NCBI GenBank assembly: GCA_018263295.1
Contig: JADFCZ010000046.1
Span: 1 to 41,748 of the forward strand
Length of the DNA: 41,748 nt
Source of the DNA: Conexibacter sp.
GTDB taxonomy: Bacteria > Actinomycetota > Thermoleophilia > Solirubrobacterales > 70-9
Direction of reading: 5' to 3'
Part shown: positions 31,321 to 39,723 of the stretch, in pieces
Layout of the letters: each line of letters opens with the position of its first letter
Numbering within the stretch: the first letter of the stretch is position 1
Made by a program: the position numbers and the translations under genes
Notes under the pieces: model-generated
What the model was told of the DNA's origin: nothing
The model's database searches: none
Seen by the model: the letters and a program-made list of their open reading frames with translations, nothing else

Positions 31321-33192
31321 GTGGGATGGACCAGAGGCGCTAGGACGTGCGCCGTTGTCGTGACATCGATGATCGCCTCGGCCGGAGTCGCCGAGGGGCA
31401 CGGAACCGGGGGCCTGCAGCTGCCGGAGGCGGAGATCCGGGCCTACGAGAGCGCCGTGCTGGGCGATGAGCACGCGGCCGAGCACGCCGAGCAGCGCCGG
31501 GACGAGCGCCGGGCGATGCGCCGATGGCAGGCGATGACCTCCCGCGAGCAGCGGCTGAAGGTCGCGCGCGAGCGCGAACTGTCGAAGCGCCTGGCGCGCA
31601 GGACCGCGGCCCGAGCCCCGGCGAGTGAGATCGGGCGCTGGACCCAGGCGCCGTTCGAGCTGCCGAACTCGTTCGCAATCCACACGGTTGTCCTTCCGAC
31701 CGGCAAGCTTCTCTACTGGGGCTTCCCCGACGGGCCGCCCAACATCGGCAACGCAACGCTCTGGGACCCCTCCAAGGGCTACGGCCCGAGCGCCTTCGAG
31801 GACGTGCCGCCGCCGGTCGTCGACCCTGACGGGGACGGCCCCCAACCGCCTGGCGTGGCCCCGATCTACTGCTCGGGGCAGTCCTTCCTGCCGAACGGCG
31901 AGGTGCTGGTGACCGGCGGCAACCTCGTCTTCCCCGGCTTGTCGGACCCGGCCTATCCCGACTGGGCGGGCCTGAACCGCGCCTTCACGTTCAATCCCTG
32001 GACCGAGCGCTGGACCGAACAGCCGCAGATGAACCAGGGGCGCTGGTATCCGACCCAGGTCGAGCTGGCTGACGGTCGCACGATCACGATCGGCGGCTAC
32101 AACGACGATCCGCCGGGCAAGGTGCTGAACATGGACCTCGAGGTCTTCGAGCCGGGTGCCGCGGCGGAGAGCGTCGGCTCGTTCAGCCTCCATCCCGAGG
32201 TGACCCTTCCGACCGGGCTGCTCTACCCGCACCTGTTCACCATGCCCGATCAGCGAGTGCTGGTGGCCGGCCCGCTGCCGCGCCACGCGGCCCTGATCGA
32301 CGCTCGTGACCCCGGCGATCCGATCACCTGGACCGACCTGCCGCGGAGCATCGAGCAGCGGAACGGCGGCTCGGCCGTGCTCGAACCGGGAACGCCGCGC
32401 GGCTCCTGGAGCGCGACGATGATCGGCGGCATCGGCGGGCTGCCGGACCCGGACGGCTCTCGGCTTCCGACCGCAACGACCGAGACGATCAACGCCCGCC
32501 GTGCCGGCGACGGCTGGAAGGCGTCCAGCCCTCTCAACCTGAGCCGTTCCTACCAGAACACGGTTCTGCTGCCCGACCGGTCGATGGTGACCGTCGGGGG
32601 CGGATACGGAGAGAATGAAGAGGACGGCGTCTACAGGATCGACAGCGACGGAGCGCGGCGCCAGATCGAGCTGTTCGATCCGGAAACGTCCGAATGGCGC
32701 CTCGGCCCGGCACAGCTCGAGGACCGCGGGTATCACGCCACAGCGGTCCTGCTGCCGGACGGGCGGGTGTTCTCGGGCGGCGACAACAAGCATCCGCTCG
32801 AACCGGACGGAAGCAACAGCAATACCGACACCGCCGAGATCTACTCGCCGCCCTACCTGTTCCAGGGAAGGCGCCCGGTGATCAAGAAGGCGCCCAAGAA
32901 GGCCGGTTGGAACCAGCGAATCAAGGTTCTCACGAAGGGCAGGTCGAAGGCGACCGAGGCCGTGCTCGTCGCCCCGGGCGCGACGACCCATGGGAACGAC
33001 ATGCATCAGCGTCTGGTTCCGCTGCGCGCGAAGAAGTTGAAGAAGAAGGGCAAGCGCAAGCCGGGCCCGACCGGGCTCGAGATCGTCACCCCGCCCGGCG
33101 CCGGTGTCGCGCCTCCCGGGTACTACATGCTGTTCGTGCTCAACGGCAAGGGCGTGCCGTCGGTCGCGAAGTGGGTGCGACTCGGCAGCTGA
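31321..33192 (+). CDS. Secreted copper radical oxidase (galactose oxidase/GlxA-like)
   Basis: This 623-residue protein has a short signal-like N-terminus (about 1-26, AVVVTSMIASAGVAEG), a charged helical region (about 38-100), a seven-bladed kelch-type propeller and a C-terminal Ig-like DUF1929 domain ending GYYMLFVLNGKGVPSVAKWV. All copper and cofactor residues of galactose oxidase have counterparts: Cys184 (YCSG) for the Tyr-Cys crosslink, Tyr243 (GRWYPTQ), Tyr471 and His472 (RGYHATAV) and His557 (ATTHGND). It should oxidise a primary alcohol, probably on a sugar, to an aldehyde with release of hydrogen peroxide outside the cell. Streptomyces GlxA does this during glycan deposition. The stacking Trp of the fungal enzyme appears to be Tyr260. 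Confidence 0.87.
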   Translation: MGWTRGARTCAVVVTSMIASAGVAEGHGTGGLQLPEAEIRAYESAVLGDEHAAEHAEQRRDERRAMRRWQAMTSREQRLKVARERELSKRLARRTAARAPASEIGRWTQAPFELPNSFAIHTVVLPTGKLLYWGFPDGPPNIGNATLWDPSKGYGPSAFEDVPPPVVDPDGDGPQPPGVAPIYCSGQSFLPNGEVLVTGGNLVFPGLSDPAYPDWAGLNRAFTFNPWTERWTEQPQMNQGRWYPTQVELADGRTITIGGYNDDPPGKVLNMDLEVFEPGAAAESVGSFSLHPEVTLPTGLLYPHLFTMPDQRVLVAGPLPRHAALIDARDPGDPITWTDLPRSIEQRNGGSAVLEPGTPRGSWSATMIGGIGGLPDPDGSRLPTATTETINARRAGDGWKASSPLNLSRSYQNTVLLPDRSMVTVGGGYGENEEDGVYRIDSDGARRQIELFDPETSEWRLGPAQLEDRGYHATAVLLPDGRVFSGGDNKHPLEPDGSNSNTDTAEIYSPPYLFQGRRPVIKKAPKKAGWNQRIKVLTKGRSKATEAVLVAPGATTHGNDMHQRLVPLRAKKLKKKGKRKPGPTGLEIVTPPGAGVAPPGYYMLFVLNGKGVPSVAKWVRLGS

Positions 33193-33217
33193 GCGAGTCG
33201 GTGCCCGGCGGCGAGCA

Positions 33218-33223
33218 TAAGCT
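33218..33223 (+). promoter_or_regulatory. -10 box (TAAGCT) of O-antigen ligase-like gene
   Basis: TAAGCT ends 6 nt before GTG 33230. CATAAG two bases upstream is an overlapping alternative, at 8 nt spacing. Confidence 0.4.
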
Positions 33224-33229
33224 GTCGGC

Positions 33230-35314
33230 GTGAGGAGCAGCAGCGAGACCGGCCCCGGCGAGCCGGACAGCCGGCGGTTCGCCGCGCTCACCGGTCGGCC
33301 GGAACTGATTCCCGGCCTGCTCGCGGTCGCCACGTTCCTGATCCTCGCGGCTTCGCAAGGGGGCTCCGGAGTGACCTCATGGGCTCCCGCGGGCCTCTTC
33401 ATGCTCGCGCTGACTGCTCTGGTCGCCTGGGTCTACCGTGCGCGGCTGCGCGCCTTGAGGCCCGCCACCCGCTGGGCGATCGGGCTCCTGGCGGCGTTCG
33501 TCCTCTGGAGCTACGCCTCGATCGCCTGGGCCGAGGTCGATGCGACCGCATGGGACGGGGCCAACCGCGCCCTTGTCTACCTGCTCGTGTTTGCCGCCTT
33601 CTCGATCGTCTCCTGGCGGGCCGGGTCCGCCGCCCTGGTGCTCGGCCTCTATTCCGTCGGCCTGGCGGTGATCGCAGCCATCGTGCTGATCGATGCGGCG
33701 GGGTCGACCGACGCGGCCCTGTTCCTGGTCAACGGACGGCTCGCCGAGCCGACGGGATACGCGAACGCAGTCTCAGCCCTGTTCATCGGCGGCTTCTGGC
33801 CGGCCGCCCATCTCGCCTCGCGCCGCGAGGTGTCGTGGGCGCTGCGCGGCATCCTGCTCGCCGTTGCCGGTCTCCTGATTCAGGTTGCCCTGATGCCCCA
33901 GAGCCGGGCGTCGCTGCTGGTGATGCCTGCGGCGCTGATCCTGTACCTGTTGGTGGTTCCGAACCGCCTGCGCGCCGCGATGTTCATGGCGCTGCCCCTG
34001 GCAGCCACGGCGCTGGCCGCGCCGGCGATCCTCGACGTCTTCGCGACGAACGACGAGGGTGGCGACGTCGGTGCGGCCTTCACCGGTGCAGCGGAGGCGA
34101 TTTCGGTCTCCTTCGTTGCGCTTGCGGTCGTCGGAACGCTGCTGGCGCTCGCCGATCGCCGCCTGGTCATCAGCGAGGCGTCATCGCGGACCGCAGGGCG
34201 GATCGCAGGTGTCATCGCTGCCGTGCTGGCCGTCGCGGCGCTCGCGTCCGCGGTCGTGGCGGTCGAAGATCCGATCGGATGGGTCGATGAGCGTTGGCAG
34301 GACTTCAAGGGCGACTACGACGAGGGCGGCTTCGGGTCGACTCGGTTCAGTGGCGATCTGGGAAGCGGCCGCTATGACTTCTGGAGAGTGGCGCTGAGCG
34401 ATGGCTTCGGGTCGGCGCCGCTTGCGGGTGAAGGTGCCGACAACTTCGCGGTCACCTATTTGGAGCACCGAGAAACGGGAGAGGAGCCGCTCTATCCGCA
34501 CAGCCTGCCGATGCGCCTCCTGGCCGGGACGGGCGTCGTGGGCACGCTCCTCTTCTCCGGCTTCCTCGTTGCGGCGGCAGCTTCCGTGATCCGCACGCGA
34601 GCGCGAGCGAGCGAGCCCCTGTCGCGGGCGGTTGCCGGAATCGCGCTGGCCGCCGCCGGCTACTTCTTCCTCCACGCGGGCGGCGATTGGCTGTGGACGT
34701 TCGCCGGGATCGCGATGCCCGTCATGGCCTGGCTCGGAATGGCGGGGGGCGGGATGCAGGCGGACGGGCAAGTGGGCGCGGCGTCCCGGTTCGGGCCGGC
34801 GGCGCGAGTCGGGGCGCTCGCCCTCGTGGCGGCGCTCGCCATCGTCGCCGTCGCTTCGCTGACATTTCCCTGGCTCGCCGCCCGCCTCACCGCGAGTGCG
34901 GCGGCGGACTGGCAGGCGGATCCCGAGGCCGCCTATTCCCGCCTCGACACCGCCCGCGCATTGAATCCCCTGTCGCCACGAGCCGATCTCGTCGCCGGCA
35001 CGATTGCGGTGCGAGACGGCGATGAGGAACGGGCGCGGATCGCCTTCACACGCGCCGCCGACCGCGAACCCACCAACTGGTTCGCGCTGCTCGAACAGGG
35101 CACGCTGGATATCGCCGCGGGACGCCGGGCGGAAGGTTTGGCCGCGCTGAAAAGGGCGGAAGCACTCAACCCGAACGAGTCCCTGATCGCATCGGCGTTG
35201 CGCCGGGCCCGAAGCGAGCAGCCGCTGACCAGCGCTCAGATCGACCGGGAGCTGCTCGACCGGGTCTGTGCACGGGTCGGCGCAACGCGCGATACCCGTT
35301 TTTGCAGCGAGTAA
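33230..35314 (+). CDS. O-antigen ligase/polymerase-like membrane protein with C-terminal TPRs
   Basis: This 694-residue protein has about 12-14 membrane helices (residues about 25-545), with the large outer loop of the Wzy/WaaL family at about 350-425 (RYDFWRVALSDGFGSAPLAGEGADNFAVTY in parts). This loop normally handles the lipid-linked glycan. NGRLAEPTGYANAVSALF at about 165-182 is the family's conserved Asn/Gly region. A soluble tail (about 555-665) has two to three TPR-like helix pairs (PEAAYSRLDTARALNPLSPRA, ERARIAFTRAADREPTNW). It would polymerise or ligate the surface glycan; which one is not clear. It probably starts without a leader at GTG 33230. Confidence 0.82.
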   Translation: MRSSSETGPGEPDSRRFAALTGRPELIPGLLAVATFLILAASQGGSGVTSWAPAGLFMLALTALVAWVYRARLRALRPATRWAIGLLAAFVLWSYASIAWAEVDATAWDGANRALVYLLVFAAFSIVSWRAGSAALVLGLYSVGLAVIAAIVLIDAAGSTDAALFLVNGRLAEPTGYANAVSALFIGGFWPAAHLASRREVSWALRGILLAVAGLLIQVALMPQSRASLLVMPAALILYLLVVPNRLRAAMFMALPLAATALAAPAILDVFATNDEGGDVGAAFTGAAEAISVSFVALAVVGTLLALADRRLVISEASSRTAGRIAGVIAAVLAVAALASAVVAVEDPIGWVDERWQDFKGDYDEGGFGSTRFSGDLGSGRYDFWRVALSDGFGSAPLAGEGADNFAVTYLEHRETGEEPLYPHSLPMRLLAGTGVVGTLLFSGFLVAAAASVIRTRARASEPLSRAVAGIALAAAGYFFLHAGGDWLWTFAGIAMPVMAWLGMAGGGMQADGQVGAASRFGPAARVGALALVAALAIVAVASLTFPWLAARLTASAAADWQADPEAAYSRLDTARALNPLSPRADLVAGTIAVRDGDEERARIAFTRAADREPTNWFALLEQGTLDIAAGRRAEGLAALKRAEALNPNESLIASALRRARSEQPLTSAQIDRELLDRVCARVGATRDTRFCSE

Positions 35315-35474
35315 ACCTTCCGGGTTGCCAACCTCCGGCCGATCTGTAATGATCCTCGCCTAGTTCCCCCTTGGGCGCCGACACCGTTCGTCGGATCGTC
35401 GGTCGGCCATCAGGTACTCATCACAGCACTCAGGGGGTTTGAGGCCGGTCGCTGGAAGATCAAGAGGAGTTTCC
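35315..35474 (+). promoter_or_regulatory. Promoter and long leader of LPFTG protein gene
   Basis: TGTAAT at 35345-35350 matches TATAAT in five of six bases and would start transcription about 118 nt before GTG 35475. TTGCCA at 35325-35330 is only 14 bp upstream, too close for an ideal -35. Within the leader CCGAC (35380s) can pair with any of three GTCGG repeats downstream. No known riboswitch class is recognised. Confidence 0.35.
35462..35469 (+). promoter_or_regulatory. Shine-Dalgarno (AAGAGGAG) of LPFTG protein gene
   Basis: AAGAGGAG lies 5 nt before GTG 35475, which decides the start and sets this gene apart from the leaderless majority. Confidence 0.6.
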
Positions 35475-35774
35475 GTGAAGTCGAGAATGATTCTCAGCTC
35501 GCTAGCTCTCGTTGTCGTGCTCGCTTTCGCTCCTACAGCGATGGCAAGCAACTCATCGGTTGAGACCTACGGCGGACAGGGTGGCGAAGTCGCCGGTTCC
35601 GTCTCCGGTGGCGATCCGACGGACCCGGGCGCTTCGGCGGATCCGGCCTCCAGTAGTAGCGCGTTGCCGTTCACCGGGCTCGATGTCGAGCTCTTGGCCG
35701 GTGGCGGACTCGTCCTGCTGCTTGGTGGAGTCGCGATGGCGCGGATGTCCCGCACCCGCGAGGACATCGCTTAG
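35475..35774 (+). CDS. Small LPxTG-anchored surface protein
   Basis: This 99-residue precursor has a signal peptide at 1-24 (hydrophobic core LSSLALVVVLAFAP, cut after AMA), a mature stretch of only about 40 residues rich in Gly, Ser, Asp and Pro, and a complete sortase signal: LPFTG at 64-68, a hydrophobic helix and a basic end (MARMSRTRE). A sortase would link Thr67 to the cell wall or to another acceptor. No sortase gene is in the window. The mature peptide is too short for an enzyme; an anchor point for the locus glycan or a structural peptide is possible but unproven. A 14-bp hairpin follows the gene. Confidence 0.8.
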   Translation: MKSRMILSSLALVVVLAFAPTAMASNSSVETYGGQGGEVAGSVSGGDPTDPGASADPASSSSALPFTGLDVELLAGGGLVLLLGGVAMARMSRTREDIA

Positions 35775-35791
35775 CGAGAAAAGCGGTTCGG

Positions 35792-35822
35792 GAGGGTGTC
35801 GCCACGTCGTGGCGGCGCCCTC
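35792..35822. terminator. Bidirectional hairpin between convergent genes
   Basis: A 14-bp stem (35792-35805 with 35809-35822, two T-G wobbles) closes a 3-nt loop. The plus strand has no proper T-run; on the minus strand TTTT follows about 9 nt after the stem. It lies between the LPFTG gene and the end of the opposing glycosyltransferase gene. Confidence 0.6.
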
Positions 35823-35842
35823 TCTGCATTTCGGGACCACGG

Positions 35843-37057
35843 TCAGCGCCGGCTCCGGTCGGCGGTGAGACGTTCGAGGGCACCGGTCAGGCGTAGCGCC
35901 ACATCCTCCCTCAGGTACTCGGCGGCAAGGTCGCGAGCGCGCTCACCGAGCATTCGCCCGAGCTCGGGATCATCCCGCAGACGACGAACCGCCGCCGCCA
36001 TCGCGTCGGGGTCCTCGGGCTCCGCGATGACCGCCGCGCCCTCGGCCAGTCGGCGAGTCTCGCCGTTGGCGGCGACGACCAGCGGGCGACCCAGGGCGCA
36101 GTAGTCGAAGAGCTTCGAGGAGATCACGTCGTCGAGGGAAGCCCGCAGCGCCACCAGCAGCGCGTCTGCGGCGAGTAGGTGGTCGGCAGCGTCGTCCGGC
36201 GACATCAGCCCCTCGATGCGGACGCGGCCGGGCGGCAGTTCCGCCGCCCGTGCTTCGAGCTCCTCGCGCAGGGGCCCGTGACCGATCAACAGGAGCTGAA
36301 ACCCCTCGCCGAGCCTCTCCGCGGCCTCCATGGCGGTGTCGAGGCCGTGGTAGAGACCGAGGTTGCCGGCATACGCCCAGACGAAGAGGTTCGTCGGCAG
36401 GCCGAGCTTCGCACGGTCGGGACGACGGCGACCGCGTTCGAGCCAGGCTCGCGTCGTGCCGTTGGGCATCACGTCGATCCGCTTGCCCGCCGGCGCGTGC
36501 TCGGCGATGTGTTCTCCGAAGGGCTCGGTCACGGTCGTGATCAGATCGGCCCGTTCGTACAGCCAGCGTTCCAGGACCTCGGCCGCCTTGACCGCCCGCT
36601 TCGAGTTCAGCTCTCCGAGAACGACCGCCGCCTTCGGCCATAGGTCGCGGACGTCGAGGACCCAGGGCACGCGGTGGCGGATCGCGAGGAGGGCCCCGGC
36701 AAGGCCGACGGTGAGGGGGGGCGAGCTTGCGAGGATCACGTCGGGCCTCCTCCGCAGGGAGCCGACGGCCGTGGCCATCGCCGCGAACGAGGCGTAGAGC
36801 TCGAGCCGGCTGCGCATGTTCTTGACCGGTGCGACCCGGACCCATACGTAGTCGACGCTGAGCTGCGTCGTTCGCTGCCTGACCAGGGGCCGCCCCCGGA
36901 ACGCCGGCTCGATCACGCCCTCGGGATGGTTGGGGACCGCGCAGATGACCTCGACCTCGTGGCCGCCGGCGCACAGGGCTTCCACGAATGGCTCTATCCT
37001 GAATCGGGCAGCCGTCACCTCCGGGGTGAAGTGCTGGCTTACGATCAGGACGCGCAT
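35843..37057 (-). CDS. GT4 glycosyltransferase (WbuB-like)
   Basis: This 404-residue GT-B enzyme opens with RVLIVSQHFTPEVTAARFR, VPNHPEGVIEPAFRGRP and VLDVRDLWPKAAVVLGEL, the signature of WbuB-type transferases that add N-acetylated sugars to the lipid carrier. The C-terminal lobe has YAGNLGLYHGLDTAMEAAERL and SSKLFDYCALGRPLVVAANGE for nucleotide-sugar binding. ATG 37057 is chosen because family similarity begins there; there is no clear Shine-Dalgarno or TANNNT box. It is divergent from the sugar-1-phosphate transferase, with 136 bp between starts that must hold both promoters. Confidence 0.9.
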   Translation of the reverse strand: MRVLIVSQHFTPEVTAARFRIEPFVEALCAGGHEVEVICAVPNHPEGVIEPAFRGRPLVRQRTTQLSVDYVWVRVAPVKNMRSRLELYASFAAMATAVGSLRRRPDVILASSPPLTVGLAGALLAIRHRVPWVLDVRDLWPKAAVVLGELNSKRAVKAAEVLERWLYERADLITTVTEPFGEHIAEHAPAGKRIDVMPNGTTRAWLERGRRRPDRAKLGLPTNLFVWAYAGNLGLYHGLDTAMEAAERLGEGFQLLLIGHGPLREELEARAAELPPGRVRIEGLMSPDDAADHLLAADALLVALRASLDDVISSKLFDYCALGRPLVVAANGETRRLAEGAAVIAEPEDPDAMAAAVRRLRDDPELGRMLGERARDLAAEYLREDVALRLTGALERLTADRSRR

Positions 37058-37193
37058 GGGGGAAGTTTCGCCAACCGAGAGCCAGAACCTTGCAAGTCCC
37101 GCGCGTGGAGCCGGGAGCGAGGAAACGACGGCAGAGGACCGCGGTCTTTCCATTGTTGAGGAACGGGCAGCAGCCGCCGATAGGACGAATGAC
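37058..37193. promoter_or_regulatory. Divergent promoter region between GT4 and priming transferase genes
   Basis: This 136-bp spacer separates two start codons facing away from each other. TAGGAC (37181-37186) lies 7 nt before ATG 37194. On the minus strand GAAACT lies 6 nt before ATG 37057. Both are weak -10 candidates. Confidence 0.3.
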
Positions 37194-38753
37194 ATGGCGA
37201 AGAGCAGGGCATCGGTGGAAGTGCCGGCGGCGATCGAGGAGTCGCCGCCGCGGGCATTGGTCAGATGGCGACCGGCTCAGTTCGTCTCTGGACTGAGGGA
37301 GCGACGCCGCAAGGGCTCGAGCCCGCCGATATTCGATGCCACGGCATTCGGCATCGACGCCGCGATGCTGGCCCTGGCAGCCCTCGCCTCGGTCGCCAGT
37401 GCTCCGGCGGCAAGCCTTCGGACCGACGTCTTCTCCCTCGCGGTCTTCGGCGTCCTGGTGCTCGCGGTGCTCGTCTATCTGGGGCTGTACCGCTTCACCT
37501 TCGCTTCCCACTTCCTCGAGGATGCCCGGACCATCGTTGCCGCGACGGCCATCGTGGCGATGTGCATGACGTTCGGGCGCGTGCTGATCTTCGACAACCC
37601 GGACGCCGCGGGCCAGGCCGTCCGGGCGTGGCTCTTCGCTTCGACCTATCTGATCGCCGCTCGGGGCGGCGCCCACATCGTCGAGGCGCGTCGCCGTCGG
37701 GAGGGCCTGATCGGACAGCGGACGTTGATCATCGGGGCCGGGGCGGTCGGCCGGCAGTTCGCCGATCGGCTGATCCATCGACCCGAGTTCGGGCTCCGGC
37801 CCGTTGCCTTCATCGATGACGATCCGCTGGTGATCGACGATGCGGAGGCGCCGTCGATCCCGATCCTCGGCTCGGAACCCGTCGAGCGTCACGGCTCGAA
37901 GCTCTTCGGCCCCGGTCTCGAGCGGGCGATCGAGAGCCTGAACGCCACGCACGTCGTGGTCAGCTTCTCGAACAGCTCACACCTGGCGGAGCTCGATCTC
38001 GTCCGCAGATGCCAGGCACGCGGCGTGACCGTCTCGGTGCTGCCGCGGCTCTTCGAAGGGGTCACCGACGATCTCCAGCTCGAGCGCATCGGAGGCATCC
38101 CGATCGTCTCGGTGCGCCCGAGCGACCCGAAGGGCTGGCAGTACGCGCTCAAGTACGCATCCGACAGGGTGGTCGCCGCAGTCGCGATCGTGCTCGTATC
38201 GCCGATCCTCCTGATCGCGGCGCTGGCGACGCTGCTGACACTCGGCCGACCGGTGCTGTTCCGGCAAGCCCGCGTCGGGCTCGACGGCAAGGAATTCGAC
38301 GTCCTCAAGTTTCGGACGATGCGCGATCCTTCTCCGGCCGAGCGGGAATCGGAGGCGGATCGCGTCGTTGGCGATGTCGCCCCGGGCGGCGTCGAGGGCG
38401 TGGATCGGCGGACCAAGGTCGGAACGCTGATGCGGCGGAGCTCGATCGACGAGCTGCCGCAGTTCTTCAACGTCCTCCGCGGCGACATGTCGCTCGTCGG
38501 TCCCCGCCCCGAGCGTCCCAGCTACGTCCAGCTCTTCGACGAGTCGGTCTACCGTTACGCCGATCGCCATCGGGTCAAGTCGGGTATCACCGGCTGGTCG
38601 CAGGTCCAGGGACTGCGAGGGAACACGTCGATCGCCGACCGCGTGGAGTGGGACAACTACTACATCGAGAACCGATCGCCCTGGCTCGACTTCAAGATCA
38701 TCCTGATGACCGTGCCGGCTCTGCTCCGCGATTTCGGCAAGCCCCGCTCCTGA
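37194..38753 (+). CDS. Polyprenyl-phosphate sugar-1-phosphate transferase (WbaP/CpsE type)
   Basis: This 519-residue initiating enzyme links a sugar-1-phosphate to undecaprenyl phosphate on the inner membrane face. It has four N-terminal transmembrane helices (about 48-170), a Rossmann-like middle (RTLIIGAGAVGRQFADRLI near 182-200), one helix at about 325-345 and the catalytic domain. There RPVLFRQARVGLDGKEFDVLKFRTM, RTKVGTLMRRSSIDELPQF (read in parts) and GDMSLVGPRPERP precede KSGITGWSQVQGLRG. This is the full polyisoprenyl-phosphate hexose-1-phosphate transferase layout. It is the likely first enzyme of the surface glycan made by this locus. ATG 37194 is supported by position and TAGGAC at 7 nt. 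Confidence 0.92.
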   Translation: MAKSRASVEVPAAIEESPPRALVRWRPAQFVSGLRERRRKGSSPPIFDATAFGIDAAMLALAALASVASAPAASLRTDVFSLAVFGVLVLAVLVYLGLYRFTFASHFLEDARTIVAATAIVAMCMTFGRVLIFDNPDAAGQAVRAWLFASTYLIAARGGAHIVEARRRREGLIGQRTLIIGAGAVGRQFADRLIHRPEFGLRPVAFIDDDPLVIDDAEAPSIPILGSEPVERHGSKLFGPGLERAIESLNATHVVVSFSNSSHLAELDLVRRCQARGVTVSVLPRLFEGVTDDLQLERIGGIPIVSVRPSDPKGWQYALKYASDRVVAAVAIVLVSPILLIAALATLLTLGRPVLFRQARVGLDGKEFDVLKFRTMRDPSPAERESEADRVVGDVAPGGVEGVDRRTKVGTLMRRSSIDELPQFFNVLRGDMSLVGPRPERPSYVQLFDESVYRYADRHRVKSGITGWSQVQGLRGNTSIADRVEWDNYYIENRSPWLDFKIILMTVPALLRDFGKPRS

Positions 38754-38783
38754 CCGGCCTGCCGGTCTGATCGCCGGCGATCA
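38752..38783. terminator. Paired palindromes between convergent genes
   Basis: GACCGG/CCGGTC (38752-38757 and 38762-38767, 4-nt loop) is followed at once by the perfect 16-bp palindrome TGATCGCCGGCGATCA (38768-38783), which contains the stop codon of the opposing gene. There is no T-run on either strand, so termination here is plausible but unproven. Confidence 0.4.
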
Positions 38784-39707
38784 GTAGCCGAAGGCCTGCC
38801 GGTAACGGCGCGTCAGGCGTCGAACCGTTTCCGCTTCCTCCGGGGTGAGGATCGAACGCCATCGCTCGTCGAGGGTGATCTCGCTCGAGCTCGTGAGGCG
38901 CATCCGGTTGCCGATGACGTGATGTTCGCCGGAAAGGAACTCGTAGGGGCCCGGCAGTGGTGTCAGGCCGACCATCGCGCAGATGCGCGCGAACTCGCGC
39001 TCGGGATCCCTGCAGAGGTCCTCGTAGCGGACGCGCAGTCGGCGCTCGGCCGGCAGCATCGCGAACAGGTCCTCGGCCTGGGAGCCGCGGCGGTTCCAGT
39101 AGCGAGACGCGTTGGCGATCCGCCCGCCGCGGGCGGCGCGCCGGTTCTTCGAGGCCCGGGACTTCTTCGAGGCGACGAACCCGAGCGAGTCGCGCACGAG
39201 GTGGACGACGTGCGGCGTGAGGTCGGTTGTGCGCTCGAGCAACCGCACCCTGCTCACGTCCTTCGATGCATCGGCGAAGACGGGCTTGCCGGTCACGGTT
39301 CGGGCGCTGTCCACGAGGGCCTGGTTGCGCAGGGCAACCGTGCGGACGTGCGAGCCGAGGGAGGACCCCCGTTCGGCGAGGGTCGACCGCAGTTCATCAC
39401 CGCGCTCACCCGACAGCAATCGTCGGCCCACGCGGCTGCGCGGCCGAAAGCTCGTCTGCCAGTGCGAGGGATCGAATCGGAAGCCGCGAGCGGCCATCTC
39501 GCCGCCGACCGCCGTCCAGAACGGGCACTCGGCGAGCGTCGCGCCGCACGAGCAGGGGTACTGCCCGGGGTCCGGCCAGTTGCTGAAGTTCGGGTCGGAC
39601 TCGCCGACGCAGACGATCTCGGGGTGCAGGTTGAGCAGGAAGGAGAGCAGGGTCGAACCGGTGAACGAGGTGCCGACGATGTAGAGGAACCGCTCCGGGG
39701 GTGGCAT
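38781..39707 (-). CDS. Sulfotransferase family protein
   Basis: This 308-residue PAPS-dependent sulfotransferase-like protein has the 5'-phosphosulfate loop VGTSFTGSTLLSFLL at residues 11-25 and the 3'-phosphate site VVHLVRDSLGFVASK near 170-185. The C-terminal part RLRVRYEDLCRDPEREFARICAMVGL is the usual end domain. A Cys-rich patch (PCSCGATLAECPFW) near 60-70 is of unknown role. ATG 39707 lies 16 nt after the stop of the upstream sulfotransferase and puts the loop at the usual place; a longer frame to 39782 would overlap that gene. It probably sulfates a sugar of the surface glycan. Confidence 0.85.
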   Translation of the reverse strand: MPPPERFLYIVGTSFTGSTLLSFLLNLHPEIVCVGESDPNFSNWPDPGQYPCSCGATLAECPFWTAVGGEMAARGFRFDPSHWQTSFRPRSRVGRRLLSGERGDELRSTLAERGSSLGSHVRTVALRNQALVDSARTVTGKPVFADASKDVSRVRLLERTTDLTPHVVHLVRDSLGFVASKKSRASKNRRAARGGRIANASRYWNRRGSQAEDLFAMLPAERRLRVRYEDLCRDPEREFARICAMVGLTPLPGPYEFLSGEHHVIGNRMRLTSSSEITLDERWRSILTPEEAETVRRLTRRYRQAFGY

Positions 39708-39723
39708 GGGCGGACGGCGAGGA

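Noticed and set aside
31276-33402. A 708-codon minus-strand open frame across the copper oxidase
   Set aside because: The plus frame has all the oxidase residues. The antisense frame is a by-product of codon bias.
35475-35774. Sortase or exosortase partner gene next to the LPFTG protein
   Set aside because: No protein in the window has a sortase TLxTC or exosortase membrane signature, so the enzyme must be encoded elsewhere.
35970-37952. A 660-codon minus-strand open frame spanning two genes
   Set aside because: It overlaps a recognised glycosyltransferase and the priming transferase in other frames and matches nothing.
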